Positions 1 to 12,685 are shown, numbered from the stretch's first letter. The stretch: DNA of 64,000 nucleotides from Physella acuta (GCF_028476545.1 NW_026731644.1:223501-287500); one strand, 5' to 3'. Program-made: numbers and translations. The notes: a model not told the origin generated them from the letters alone.

Positions 1-356
1 AGTGTCGGTCAAGCATTGAACGCAACAGTTGGTCAACCAATGGACGCAACAGTTGGCCAACCAATGGACGAACCACTTGGTTAACCAATGGACGAACCAC
101 TTGGTCAACCAATGGACGAACCACTTGGTCAACCAATGGACGAACCATTTGGTCAACCAATGGACGAACCACTTGGTCAACCAATGGACGAACCATTTGG
201 TCAACCAATGGACGAACCATTTGGTCAACCAATGGACGAACCATTTGGTCAACCAATGGACGAACCATTTGCTCAACCAATGGACGAACCATTTAGTCAA
301 CCAATGGACGAACCACTTGGTCAACCAAAGGACGAACCATTTGGTCAAACCAGTTT
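1..356. repeat. 24-bp minisatellite at window edge
   Basis: About 13 tandem copies of a 24-bp unit (core GGTCAACCAATGGACGAAC). Because 24 is divisible by three, a stop-free frame persists: one frame reads NQWTNHLV repeats, another MDEPFGQP repeats. No signal peptide, splice context or non-repeat coding is visible, so I treat it as a minisatellite, not a gene. It may continue left of the window. Confidence 0.85.
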
Positions 357-2279
357 GTATACCTAAGTAAAGATAGTCTGTAGTTCAGATTTTAAAATTA
401 AATTAAAATACTTTATAATGCACTAAAAATAATAAACTAAAACTAATTTACTTCCTTAAACGAAAGCATTGGTCGCTCATGGAAACTCTTGCTCATTTTG
501 ACCAATGATTTCATTAAAGAAAGCAAATCTGCCTATCTATATATATAATTCTCTACGTGGGGACCATGTGGGACACCACCACGTAAGCACGACTAGCAGT
601 CCCCTCCCTTCCTCTCGAGGTATAATCCTACCACCCCCTCCCCCACATGGTCTGGTGAGCTTGTGGTTAACGCCAAATGTTTACAATCGTAGAGCCGGCT
701 CGAATTTGTGACGGATATTAGGGACAGATAATTTAGTTTTTAAACGATTTGAAACTTAGGGAGGTACCTAAAAGGAATTTGCATTCAGGGGGGGGGGCGG
801 ATGGGGTGGGGGTATCGTCATTCACGAGCTACTGAAAGTGTTTTAAAGCAAATATTTTCAGTCGCCGCATTGGTAGAGTCGAATTCCTAAATTATGAATT
901 ACTAAAAAGCAGAAAATAAAACCGCTAAATAGTGGCGTATACTACGCCTTGGGTCGACTCGATTGTTTTATTTTCTCATTTTGTAGTCCACTCAAAGGCA
1001 TAAAACCAATCATCCGTGACTGACGGTTAATCGCTGTCTTCTAGTACTTGGTCCTGCTACCCTCTCTATGTTTATTGAATTCGGTAATACGTTAATTATT
1101 TTTAATGTCTATTTAATATTTAATTAGATTAAAAATAAGATATTCTTGCGTTGTCATCAGAGATTAATGTATATTGAAAATTTGAACGAATTAAATTGAA
1201 CTTCATTAAAAGTAGTCGAAATGGAGTTACAAGTTGTGTCACTAACCCACAAGCAAGCAAGCAAACTAAGTAACAAACCAATAAAATAACTAAATAAAAA
1301 CATATTTAAAAAATATTCCATGCCTAAGATAAACCTGGCTTACTGCAGGCCTAATATCCAAACAGAAACTTACAAAAGGATCGAGACTTACCTCCGCTAG
1401 ACAGCTAGACAAGACGGAACTCCGGTAAAACAACAGCGCTACTGGGTCCCTAGAGAGCACCGTTAATTTATACCTGAAGAAATCAAAAGTTGTTTGCTCA
1501 AAACTGTCTCCCACACGCCAATTCTGACTCTTTAAACATACATCACGAGAAGTTTGTTTTTAGGGGTGGGGGACGAAGACTGAGGGGGAGGGGGGTCAAA
1601 GGGTGGGGTGGGAGAACTTGTACTTACTTTAACTGCTCCTGACGATACTTCAGCTGTATGTAGATGGGTTTTAAACAACTGGCAACATGAGAACTCTGTC
1701 AATAAATCTAGACGCATCCCTGCTTACACTAGACCGTCCATGCTTACACTAGACGCATCCCTGCTTACACACTGCTTACACTATGCCCGTCTTCACGACA
1801 ACCACCTCAGCACCCTCGAAATACCACTGATTATAATTGCGCGCCTAATTAGCATTTGAAGGCGCAGATTCACCTCATCAAATAAGGTGCCATTTGAAAA
1901 GTTTGACATACCAAGTTTTACCCCAGCCTGCCCCCACCCTACCCCACCCCAGCCTGTTAAAAATGACCAGTTCGTGTTTCACGTGACACCCTGCCCCACC
2001 CTGCCCCACCCCGCCCCACCCTGCTAAACGATGACTCCAGCTAAAACTGCGGTTGAAGTGTTTGATGGGCCCAGCCCTAAAATGAATCTAGAAAATTCCA
2101 AGCTAAAATAACATTAGCAGCTCCCAAATATAGGTCACGAGCACAAGTTGTTTTTGTATCACCTACAAATGTTTGAGGCTCTATTCAGGTGGTGCTCTTT
2201 GAACCCAGCTCATTTGCATAGGTCATAGTTGATTGATTACATCATCAGTACGTCATGATATCAACGCCTCATATTTCAA
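357..2279. other. Non-coding stretch, no gene recognised
   Basis: AT-rich sequence without credible coding. It contains a TCTATATATATAATTC start near 537 that resembles a Helitron 5' end (no matching 3' end found), a G-rich tract near 790, three partial copies of a CATCCCTGCTTACACTAGA unit near 1720-1775 and a C-rich CCCTGCCCCAC repeat near 1920-2025. All are low-complexity or too short to classify. Confidence 0.5.
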
Positions 2280-2289
2280 CATCAACTTC

Positions 2290-3497
2290 TGACGTATTTC
2301 CTAAGGACCCCACATCTACCTCAACACCTCGCATCTACCTCAGCACCTCATGGCATACACATCACCACTTCACGACATCTAACTCAGCACCTCACGACAT
2401 CTACCTCAGCACTTGACATCTACCTCAGCACCTCACCACATCTACCTCAGCACCTCACGACATCTACCTCAGCACATGACATCTACCTCAGCACCTCATG
2501 ACATCTACCTCAGCACCTCACGACATCTACCTCAGCACCTCACATCTAGCTCAGCACCTCGAACCTACCTCAGCACCTCATGACATCTACCTCAGCACTT
2601 GACATCTACCTCAGCACCTCATGACATCTACCTCAGCACATGACATCTACCTCAGCACCTCATGACATCTACCTCAGCACCTCATGACATCTACCTCAGC
2701 ACATGACATCTACCTCAGCACCTCATGACATCTACCTCAGCACCTCACGACATCTACCTCAGCACCTCACATCTAGCTCAGCACCTCGAACCTACCTCAG
2801 CACCTCACGACATCTACCTCAGCACTTGACATCTACCTCAGCACCTCATGACATCTACCTCAGCACTTGACATCTACCTCAGCACCTCGAACCTACCTCA
2901 GCACCTGATGACATCTACCTCAGCACTTGACATTTACCTCAGCACTTGACATCTACCTCAGCACCTCATGACATATATCTCAGCACCTCACACCTATCTC
3001 AGCACCTCACGACATCTATCTCAGCACCTCACATCTACCTCAGCACCTCACAACATCTACCTCAGCACCTCACATCTACCTAAGCACCTCACAACATCTA
3101 CCTCAGCACCTCGCATCTACCTCAGCACCTCATGACATCTACCTCAGCACTTGACATCTACCTCAGCACCTCATGACATCTACCTCAGCACCTCACATCT
3201 ACCTCAGCACCTCACAACATCTACCTCAGCACCTCACGACATCTACCTCAGCCCCTCAGCACCTCACGACATCTACCTCAGCACCTCACATCTACCTCAG
3301 CACCTCACGACGTCTACCTCAGCACCTCACATCTACCTCAGCACCTCACAACATCTACCTCAGCACCTCACGACATCTACCTCAGCACCTCACATCTACC
3401 TCAGCACCTCACATCTACCTCAGCACCTCACCACATCTACCTCAGCACCTCGCGACATCTACCTCAGCACCTCACAACATCTACCTCAGCACCTCTC
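2290..3497. repeat. 19/22-bp minisatellite (ACATCTACCTCAGCACCTC)
   Basis: Roughly 55-60 tandem units built on ACATCTACCTCAGCACCTC, alternating between about 19 and 22 bp depending on presence of a CACG/CATG insertion. Variant blocks with CACTTGACATCTACC or CTCGAACCTACC recur at intervals, which indicates higher-order duplication of short strings of units. Overlapping stop-free frames across it are repeat artefacts. Confidence 0.9.
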
Positions 3498-4379
3498 TTT
3501 GGACCTATAAACTATTAAAATTATATTTTAGGCTCGTCGCTCATCCTTTAATTGAAGGGCAGATAACAGTGAGATATAAATATTTCATCTGTTAGGGAGA
3601 GAATTGGGTTGTTTCCCTTTGACAAGTTTAAAAACCACATATTTAGTGATTCAATAAAAAGACTCATAAAAAGTTGACTTATTATATAAAAATTTTGGTT
3701 TCCATTTTGATTTTCCGTTGTTTTTTTTCAATACTGCAAATGTAAAACAAATAAAATAATTAATTCAGTAGCATTAATAGTTTGTGCTAACTTTAATACC
3801 TAGGTGTGTGCCTTTGATCCTGTATATCAGGGGGCTTTATATAAAATATTATATAATATTAAATGGGGTAGGTTGTAATCAGAAGGGTAATATATGTAAC
3901 AATCGGTAGCAGCGTCATGGTTTGTGACTGGACTTAAGGAGGTTTAGTTTGACCAAAGCAGAATTTGTAGGTCCTTCAGTCAAAGCTATAGATTTTGAAA
4001 CCATAAAAGTAGACATACCACAAGTAGTGCTTTTTACTTGCATCACCGTGTCTTAATAGATAGGGGAAGTTGGGGTTTATTTATATACCGACTAAAAACG
4101 TTTGTATAGTCGGCACTGTTTTTGATCTTTCGCACAAGGTGAATGAAATATTAAATACACGCACATTGCTAAAAGATATTAAACGGTTCAATGTCAAAAA
4201 ATATTTTCGCTTAGATTATAAGAAAAAATAGATAAAAATTTTAATAACAGTAGGGTCGAAAAAACTAAATCAAAATATTTAATGATTTAGCCAGGAGAAG
4301 TAATTTAAAAAGAAATTTAACTCAGGCTAAAAAAATATGAATACAAATTCCGCGGACGTGCAAGAGGAGAATATTGTTA
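3498..4379. other. AT-rich non-coding stretch
   Basis: No ORF with family resemblance, no RNA gene and no clear repeat ends seen. Composition is strongly AT-rich. Confidence 0.5.
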
Positions 4380-4620
4380 GATTGATATTTGAGTTATGTT
4401 ATGCGTTTGGGTTAGCGTTTTTATTTGTGTTTTTTGTGTTTGCATTTGTGTTTGCGTTTGCATTGTTTTTGTGTTTGCGATTTTGTCCGTATTGTGTTTG
4501 CGCTATCTTTTGTGTTTGTGTTTGCGTTTGTTCTTTCTTTTGTGTTTGTGTTTGCGTGTTGCGTTTTCTTTTGTGATTGCGTTTTGCTTGAGTTTGTGTT
4601 TCCGTTTGTGTTTAGCTTTC
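4380..4620. repeat. Degenerate T/G-rich repeat (TTTGTGTTTGCG)
   Basis: Imperfect reiteration of TTTGTGTTTGCGTTT. All + frames are open and yield Phe/Val/Cys-rich peptides that mimic membrane segments, but this follows from composition alone. Considered low-complexity, not coding. Confidence 0.7.
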
Positions 4621-4654
4621 TTCTGTTACCAAGTTGGTACATTTTAAAAAGATT

Positions 4655-4852
<198 letters not shown>

Positions 4853-4899
4853 TTTTTCCCTAAGGGTTCAAGTCCTCTTTCTTTCCCTTGAGGGTTCCA

Positions 4900-5210
4900 G
4901 TCCTCTTTTTTTTTCCTGAGGGTCCCAGTCCTTCTCCTTTCCCCTGAGGGTTCCAGACAAATGCTGATATTCTCATGGTGTGGGCTGGAATGTTGTAGTA
5001 TGTTTGTGGGCTTGCTCTCATGTCCCAGTATGTGGGATGTGATGGGCTGTGGTGGGATGTGGTGGGATGTGGTGGGATGTGGGGCTGTTGCCACATGTGG
5101 TCGTGTGATATTTTTTTCTGGCAATCTTCAGGATTCGTCGTGGCCATGCAAAAGACTGTTGCCTGTTATTTGATTATGTAATCCTCCAGGTCTGAGGGCA
5201 TTTTAGCAGT
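4900..5210. repeat. Left edge of duplicated module, copy A
   Basis: Sequence from the CCCCTGAGGGTTCCAG motif through the ATGTTTGTGG, TCATGTCCCAGTATGTG and GGCAATCTTCAGGA motifs recurs at about 18,640-18,880. It is the start of the module that carries gene A. A local GTGGGATGTG repeat (four units) lies near 5040-5080. No coding recognised. Confidence 0.8.
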
Positions 5211-5584
5211 GATGTCGTGTGTTTAAAGATTCTTATCTTTGTCTGATAAGCAATACATCTTAACAAACGTTAGAGGCTCGTAGTGAATTAAAATAATAAT
5301 AAGATGATGTTCGTGGTAAAAGTGTTACGTCACCTGTTTCAGTTATATCAAATGTGACACAAACACCCCAGACAGGTGTGACAACTTCCTGTCACATGTC
5401 TACATTGTCGGCCAAATTTTAAAAAGGCGACTTGAGTATTTATTTACCTGCATCTACAATCTGATTTTTTTTTAAGTATTTTTCTCTGAGCTTTTTGACT
5501 GAACACACCATCTCTTTGTTTAGCAGCTGTACCAATTGTTTAGTTATGCTGATGTTTTGTCAGTAAATGACACTAAGTGTTGCC

Positions 5585-6480
5585 TCTCCCCCCCCCTCCC
5601 CCCATAGTGACGTCACTGAATTCTGTGTACATGTTTGTTTATAAATTTATTTTTGAACATTTTCTCTATTGAAACGTTCGCCTCAATCCAACAATACCTG
5701 TGAAGATTTTAACGTGGATAAAGTCCACTATTTCACCAGAGCCAAAATTCCTTATCTATGATTACAATGGATGGTGATGACAATCTAAAATGAGGAGAAG
5801 ACCTTATAGAAATGTTAAGTGGTTTATTAAATCTTTTGATTTCCAATATCAATAAGTTTAATAATTAATTAATTAATTAATACAAAAGTAACAAGTGAAA
5901 CAATATGAACATTGAGTGAGCAAAGACCGGTGTATCACGTGACAGCACTAGCTATGTTAGCTGGTTTTTACATTAGACGAGATGTGAAATCATTAGACAC
6001 CAGATTTTAATGAAATGTAAATCTATAATACACAATACAAGGTACACAAAATATATTTTTATTCTTCGTATTTTACGTTTATTGAGATCTAATTTTTAAA
6101 GTTATAAAGTACATTTGTTTAAAAAAATATATTTAAAATCTTTTATTTATCGAAATAGAGATATTTGAAACAAGAAATATCACAATAAAAAATATTTTAG
6201 AGAAAATTTTTAAATGTGGATGAAAATCGTCAAGCGATACTTTTTTCAGTGGTCGACTTGACATGAGACGTGAAACTTGACAATTGATCACCTACGTGAA
6301 ACCGAAATGTGATCTGAAATAGATGAATTGGAAATATGTGGTTTTATTCAATTGGAATTATGTGGTTTCATTCACTTTGAAGTCATTCAAGTGCTTACAC
6401 GGATGTGTTTTTAATTAAGTATTTTTTTTTAAATGTGTTATTAGTTTTTGTGGACATTGACATAACAAGTCTTTTCTGAG
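5585..6480. repeat. Conserved 3' flank of gene A (duplicated module)
   Basis: Non-coding sequence matched nearly base for base by about 20,010-20,890 downstream of gene B. Shared landmarks are the run of four TTAA/AATT steps, GACCGGTGTATCACGTGAC and GACATGAGACGTGAAACTTG. It holds the probable polyadenylation signal of gene A (AATAAA on the minus strand at 6348-6343), whose equivalent also follows gene B. Confidence 0.85.
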
Positions 6481-6483
6481 ATT

Positions 6484-6863
6484 GGCCCAACAAAAGTGTT
6501 GCTGAAGGTGGAGCTAAGAAAAGACTTACCCAGCCTCTACCAGTGGTTGTTGAAACTGGAGCTAAGAAAAGTGTTGCTGAAGTTGGAGCTAAGAAAATAC
6601 TTACCCAGCCTCTACCAGTGGTTGCTGAAGGTGGAGCTAAGAAAAGTGTTGCTGAAGGTGGAGCTAAGAAAAGTGTTGCTGAAGTTGGAGCTAAGAAAAG
6701 ACTTACCCAGCCTCTACCAGTGGTTGCTGAAGGTGGAGCTAAGAAAAGTGTTGCTGAAGTTGGAGCTAAGAAAAGACTTACCCAGCCTCTACCAGTGGTT
6801 GTTGAAACTGGAGCTAAGAAAAGTATTGCTGAAGTTGGAGCTAAGAAAAGACTTACCCAGTCT
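6484..6863. repeat. 27/48-bp composite array just 3' of gene A
   Basis: Mix of a 27-bp unit (AAAAGTGTTGCTGAAGGTGG plus GAGCTAAG) and a 48-bp unit that also carries ACTTACCCAGCCTCTACCAG and TGGTTG. The equivalent place in copy B (20,905-20,960) has a single unit. Each 48-bp unit repeats, on the minus strand, the last codons and stop of gene A (HW-stop), so the array grew from the coding/3'UTR junction. Frames open on the plus strand are artefacts. Confidence 0.85.
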
Positions 6864-9800
6864 CTACCAGTGGTTGCCGTTCCTCCTGTACTCGTTGACG
6901 CTCTGCTCGAGGTCAGCCATCATGTCCGTGTACTGTTTGGCCGCCCGGCACATGATGGTCACAAGGTCCTCCAGGGCGCTCTTCAGCTGGTCGTGTTGGT
7001 CCAGGGCGGAGAACTCTTCAGCTTTTCTCTGTGGGGGGAGACAGGTCATATGAGGGTCAGGTGGGTGGGGGGGAGACAGGTCATATGAGAGTCAGGTGGG
7101 TGGGGGGAGACAGGTCATATGAGGGTCAGGTGGGTGGTGGGGGGAGACAGGTCATATGAGGTCAGGTCAGGTGGTTGGAGCAGGGGCGTTGGTGTGGGAG
7201 TCAGTTGAAGTAGGGGGAAATTGGTGGGGGGGGGGTCAGTTGGGAGGTGTGGCACAGGTGTGAGGGTCAGTTGAGAAATGAGGGTCATTTGATGTGGGGG
7301 GCATCGGTGTGAGTGTCAGATGGGAGGTGTGGGAGATATGTGTGTAAGGGTCAGTTGAGGTGGAAGGTACGTAAGTGTGGGGCGACATAAGTGTGAGGGT
7401 GGACATTGGTGTGAGGGTCAGAAGGTTTGAGTCAGTTGGGGGTACGGGCAACATTAGTTTAAGGGTAACGTGAGGTCGGGGGAAATTTTTTAGTTTAGTT
7501 ATCGAAAAACTCTAATTATGTATTAGACAATTTATATCCCCACCCGTGTAATAGATGAATGATTATTCCCACCCCGTGTACTAAATGAATGATTATTCCC
7601 ACACCCCCCCCCCCCATGACTCTATAAAACCCACCTTCATGTCTTCTGGGCTGAAAGTGTCCATATCATCCATCTCGCTGTCGGTGCTGTTGTCGTAGTT
7701 TGTCACTGAGGTGTCGTTGTTGTCGTAGCCGTAGGAGTCCTCGTCGGTGGTGTCGTTTCTTGCACCATCAACCATGTCTCCTTCATCGTCGTCATCATCA
7801 GCGGCATCGCCGTTAGCGAATTTGCCATCAGCGATCCTGCAGAGATAAAGCGGTTTTTTTTTAACTTGTTCAACTCTTTTAGCCTGGGTTTTATATTTGT
7901 TTGGTTAATATGGAGTTATATGTGGAGTTATGATCTAAATCATTTCATACAATATTTAATCACATATATTGATAAATGCTAATTCATGCCTCTTGGTATG
8001 TGTTCAATATTATTTCTGTATGGCGTCTCTATTACCTTAACCTCACCTATATTTGACTTCATAACTCTTCGTGATTACATTTCTATAGGGCTCTCATGAG
8101 ACCCTATGACACTCCCTTGACATTCATATGGCTATGTATGACTTTGTGTGACTTTTTGGGACATTTTACTCTTTTGTATAACTGTGTTGGACCTTTGTGT
8201 GACTATGACTAAATGTGACTGCATGACTTAATGTGACTGCATGACTAAATGTGACTGCATGACTTTAGTGTGACTGCATGACTTTAGTGTGACTGCATGA
8301 CTTTAGTGTGACTGCATGACTTTAGTGTGACTGCATGACTTTAGTGTGACTGCATGACTTAAGTGTGACAGCATGACTTGATGACTTACTTTTGCAGGAG
8401 TTTCTTGGACCTGGAACATGGGCAGTCGTCCAGCAGGTGCTCGATGATTGAGTGGGTGAAGCTGAGTTTCTGCTCCTCGTATTCCTCGGTCAGATTCTGG
8501 AGCTTCTGGGTCAGCATCTTCTTGATCTGGACACGCTCCATCTCCCGTCTGATGGCGTCCTTGGCTTCACGCTCTTCGCGCTCTTTAATTTCCTGGTTCA
8601 TTAGTGAATAATTAATGAGTTACACGCTCGCGTGAGGATTGAGACGATTGACCGGATTCTAAGCTGAGTCCTCCAACTGACCTTCGTCTTGACCCCACCA
8701 TCTGACCCCACACAAAGTGGCCTTCACATTGACCCCAGTATCTGACCCCACGAGCTGACCCCACCATCTGACCCCACCATCTTACCTTCACCTTGACCCC
8801 CCTCCCACAAACTGACCTTCACCTTGTCCCCACCATCTGACCCCACCAACTGACCTTCACCTTGTCCCCACCATCTGACCCCCACAAACTGACCTTCGCC
8901 TTGACCCCATCAACTGACCTTCATCCTGACAAACTCCTTAAACTGCAGGACGTGTCCACGAACGTAGTCCTCATATTCCTCATCCTCGTCCCTGTCCCTC
9001 CTGTCCTGTCTCTTGAGCCACTCCTTGAACTGTGAGAACATCCTCCTCTTCTGTTACACACAATCAAGATATCAGTCACCATTTATCTTCATTTTGTTGT
9101 TAAGCTATACAGTCTTACCGTAATTAATGTAATAACCCGTGTTACTAAACTTATCTACCAAATGACTGAAAGACGAATTTATGCCCAGAACACACCACCT
9201 AAACAAAACACAACACCTAGACACAACAAAGCAGGACCTAAACGCCAAATTAAGACACAAATTAACTACCACGCCTGTGGTCCGCGAGTTTGATCCGTCT
9301 AGAATACTCTAGATCAATATTGTCTCGCTTCTGGATTTTTAAAAAAAACAGGACCGCGGAACAGGACCGCGGCTCTGCCACTTTCATACCCAATTGACCG
9401 GAAGTTCGCCTAGAAAACTTCCGATTTTTAAAAGACCGATTGACAAAATTAAGATAAAGAAATCATTTCAGCTGCTTACAAATTAACTTAGGAAATGAGA
9501 TAAGATTTAGAGATTGCTAGATTGATAAATGATTGACGGAGACAGGTGACGGACTGACTCACCTTATCATCATCGTCGTCCCTCTCCTCACTGTCGTCCC
9601 TTGACCTGTGTCTTGAACCTCTCCTGTCGGAGACTTCATCATCTTGAGACTGGTCGGGCTGGTCATTTTGGTCATCGCCGGTCTGGCCATCGTCGGTCTG
9701 ATCATCTTCGTTCTGGGCATCGTCGGTTGGGGCATCGTCGGTCTGGTCCTTGTCATCATCGCGCTTGCCACCTCGGCCTTGACCCCTCTTTCCCCAGCCC

Positions 9801-10738
9801 ATGGGCTTGTCGTCACCCCAGCGTTTGTCGCCAGATTTGCCTCCCCTGCGTGGGTGTCTTCTGTCGTCGTCGCCAGACTCGTCATCATCAGAGCCTCGGG
9901 ACCGTCTGCCGCCTCGTCTGCCTCTCCTGTCGTCATCAGAATCATCTTCCTCGGAATCTCTGGAACCTCGGCCACCTCTCCTGGAGCCGCCTCTTCTTCC
10001 ACTTCCGGTGTTTCCGTTGTCATCTTGGCTGTCGTCTTGAGAAGTCTGACCTTGAGATCCGCCCTTGGTTGAGTTTTGGCGTGGTGGTGATGGGGTTGTG
10101 TCCATGGAGCCATCATTGTTGTCTGCTGGCTCGTCTGTTGTGTCATCTTGACCAGTGCTTGGGGATTGGTCCTCGTTGTCGTCATCCTGCTGCCACCTCT
10201 TGCCACGCCCACCACTTGATCGTCTTCCTGAGCCCCGCTTCTTGTCTCCCCATCCGTTGGATTCCTCTTTATCTCCCCAACCGTTGGATTCTTGCTTGTC
10301 CCCCCATCCATTGGATTCTTCACGGTCTCCCCATCCTACAGCCTTGCTGTCTCCCCATCCTTTGGAGTCTTTCTTATCTCCCCATCCTTTGGAGTCTTTC
10401 TTATCTCCCCATCCTTTGGAGTCTTTCTTATCTCCCCATCCTTTGGATTCTTCCTTATCTCCCCAACCTTTGGATTCTTCTTTACCTCCCCATCCTTTGG
10501 ATTCTTCCTTATCTCCCCATCCTTTGGATTCTTCCTTATCTCCCCATCCTTTGGAGCCTTGCTTCTCTCCCCAACCTTTTCCGTTGTTTCCTTTCTCGGA
10601 GGAATCATCGTCCTCACCAAATCCGAGGTCTTTACCCCATCCTTTCTCTTTGATCTCCTTCTCTACCTCATCCCACATGCGGTGGAAGTCCCCAGCCAAC
10701 ACCATTGGCACCACCAACAGAACGAAGAGCAGCTTCAT
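6864..10738 (-). CDS. Secreted nonapeptide-repeat protein, copy A (5 coding exons)
   Basis: CDS exons on the minus strand: 10738-9563, 9050-8919, 8592-8390, 7836-7635, 7028-6864. All junctions are GT-AG, phases fit, and the total is 625 aa. The start MKLLFVLL follows the acceptor at 10747; residues 1-15 form a signal peptide ending VLA. Residues about 50-170 are 13 copies of KGWGDKEES-like nonapeptides, followed by Ser/Arg/Asp-rich linkers (RRGG, DDDD runs). Exon 3 (QFKEWLKRQDRRDRDEDEEY) and exon 4 (EIKEREEREAKDAIRREM, then DDCPCSRSKK) look helical. Exon 5 is Asp/Asn-rich and exon 6 helical, ending NGNHW. I do not recognise the family. Secretion is well supported; a matrix, mucus or shell role would be a guess. 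Copy B is its tandem paralogue. Confidence 0.88.
7030..7180. repeat. Intron 5 repeat of gene A
   Basis: About four copies of a GGGAGACAGGTCATATGAGG unit with a GTCAGGTGGGTGG tail, immediately upstream (plus-strand right) of the exon 6 acceptor. Related G-rich GTGAGGGTCAGTTG units continue to about 7450. The same GGTCAGTTG motif fills the homologous intron of gene B (21,140-21,375). Confidence 0.75.
8210..8380. repeat. 19-bp intronic minisatellite, gene A
   Basis: About eight units of GACTTTAGTGTGACTGCAT lying just after the exon 4 donor. The homologous intron of gene B has about four units (21,930-22,010), so unit number has changed since the duplication. Confidence 0.9.
8660..8925. repeat. 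Intron 3 CTGACCCCACCAT repeat, gene A
   Basis: Degenerate reiteration of CTGACCCCACCATCTGACC/TTCACCTTGACC filling the intron between exons 3 and 4. The last unit runs into the exon 3 donor, where CTGAC reads GTCAG on the minus strand. Gene B has a shorter version at about 22,370-22,535. Confidence 0.8.
9053..9561 (-). other. Intron 2 of gene A
   Basis: Between the exon 2 donor (AAG|GTGAGT at 9562) and the exon 3 acceptor (AACAG|AAG at 9051). It contains a short duplicated AACAGGACCGCGG motif near 9350 and nothing else recognised. Confidence 0.7.
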
Positions 10739-10747
10739 CGTAATGTC

Positions 10748-11842
10748 TGGAATCAAGAAATTAATTCGTCAGTGGGGAATTTGACATTGATAGAGTAGGC
10801 TGGTGACGTTAAGATAGAAATGTTTTCAGATTTTTCAGTAAACTTAACTCGTTACAATGACAAAAATCTCTCACAGTACGCCTGTTAGGTTCTAACAAGC
10901 AAATGAGAAATGACATTTTTAAAACGAGCAAATGAAAAAGTACATTTTAAAAACGAGCAAATGAGAAAGGACATTTTTAAACGAGCAAATGGGAAAGTAT
11001 ATTTTTTAAAACAAGCAAATGAGAAAGGACAATTAATTTGCCAAGGCAAGTGCTTACCTTTTTATAAGAAGGTCTGAATTGTATAACTAAAACAATTATT
11101 TGAATTCCAACTTGGAGAATTTTTAAAAGGAGCAAAACAAATGTATTTTATCAGAACAATGTATTTTAAAGGAGTTGAAACTACTACTTCAGAATGTAAA
11201 GACATGGGGAGATTTTGTTTAAACCCGGCTGTACAAATACCTTTATTGGTCTAGTATCAAATGGCAAGCCAGGACTCAATGTGATCTTGAGAAACCAAAT
11301 ACAGATCCTGTTTGCTTAGGGACCATCAAGAAGCAGACGTTAGATCAAGGGAGGCCATGCACCAGCAGACGTAAGAAAGATTTAACTGCACCCACTTCTA
11401 GAAGACTCATAAAAAAATCTCCACACACAAAAGTTTAATAACTGCCACCATCTTAAGGCCTGCCAGTCGTCTGCTACTGGTGTGTCTGTGACAGTGTCAA
11501 GGATCCTCAAACGGTTTACAGCAACAAGTTCAACTTTCTCTTTTAGCTAGTCCAACACGCTGACCAATACTTACATCCGATTTTAAACTTGACCATTACA
11601 TGTTGATTATTGCAGCGCTTTAAATACGCTTCGGTTTCGATATGTGAATTTTCTTAATTAATGAGTGATTTGTAATTTAAGAACCTTCGCTCATGAAGGT
11701 CGGTGTTACAAGGTGTGTCTGATGTATTTTATCTCTTACCTATGTAAACATCTATTTTAAAACCAGCTGGCTTAGTGGGGTTTTTTTAATGTGTTCTTTT
11801 TCGGACCGGCATATTCGACGTTTTACTTTATTGAAAACTCTA

Positions 11843-11844
<2 letters not shown>
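10748..11844 (-). other. Intron 1 of gene A, with 32-bp repeat
   Basis: Intron between the non-coding exon 1 and the start-codon exon. About five units of a 32-bp repeat (AACGAGCAAATGAGAAAGGAC plus a T-rich spacer) lie at 10,895-11,035; they are absent from copy B. The remainder shows no coding. Confidence 0.7.
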
Positions 11845-12076
<232 letters not shown>

Positions 12077-12101
12077 TAGATGTTATCTAATAAATTCTTA
12101 C

Positions 12102-12200
12102 CTGCTGTCTTCTCGTACTTTATCCACTAATTGAGGCAATCAAAGAATCAAGACCGATGAAATAGCTCAGCTCCAGCCTGTGATTCCTGGTTTTATAGCT
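12102..12200 (-). promoter_or_regulatory. TATA promoter and non-coding exon 1 of gene A
   Basis: On the minus strand, CTATAAAA (about 12,198-12,191) lies about 30 nt before a likely transcription start near 12,165. The short exon ends GACAGCAG|GTAAGA at 12,102, a good donor. TATA box, exon and donor are kept almost unchanged in copy B (24,957-24,866) although flanking DNA has diverged. That conservation supports the call. Confidence 0.7.
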
Positions 12201-12685
12201 CGGGCTGCTTCAGTTCCAAAAGCTCCAGGACCGGCACAAAAGGCCCCTCCCACCTACAGACCGAGAGGTTTTAAGACATTGAATACACCCCTGCGGCCAT
12301 GTTTGGAGGGCAATGATTTACGTCGTTCCTGTTTTTAATGTGAATGGAGCAGCGGTCTAAAGGTTTTTTAATGCGCTTGGCTAAGTGTGAATACATTTCG
12401 TGATGGGCCTTTTGAAAAGGTTTCAATGGTGCGCGGGGTGTCTAACAGTAAGTTGCGGCACTGCCGATTAGTGCTTCATTTAACACTGCAGCGTGGGATG
12501 TATATCTTAAGATTGTAAAGATTGTGATTGCATATTGGAGGTTTGGGATTGTGTGAGGTGATGGGCTGAGTTTGGTGGGTTTGGTCCGTTAGCGATAAAG
12601 TAAAACTTTTTTCAATTATTTTGTTTTTAATTTCAAGGGGCCCGTGTCGCAAGAACAGCTTGTTGCGCAACCCTGTACCGTACAA
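12201..12685 (-). other. Upstream region of gene A
   Basis: Probable proximal 5' flank. Part of it (about 12,500-12,600: GATTGTGATTGC, TTGGAGGTTTG, GGTCCGTTAG) matches 25,110-25,200 upstream of gene B. No coding. Confidence 0.6.

Noticed and set aside
29-370. Two overlapping repeat-peptide ORFs at the left edge
   Set aside because: A 24-bp minisatellite keeps frames open by chance; no flanking coding exons.
537-600. Helitron 5' end (TCTATATATATAATTC)
   Set aside because: No hairpin plus CTAG terminus could be assigned to it with confidence, and TA-rich starts are common here.
4337-4647. Phe/Val/Cys-rich membrane-protein-like ORFs
   Set aside because: All frames are hydrophobic because of the T/G-rich TTTGTGTTTGCG repeat; no start or splice context.
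9559-10798. Several long ORFs on the plus strand and other minus frames across gene A exon 2
   Set aside because: They are shadows of the 27-bp coding repeat, which is open in several frames. Signal peptide, splice phases and conservation select the MKLLFVLL frame.
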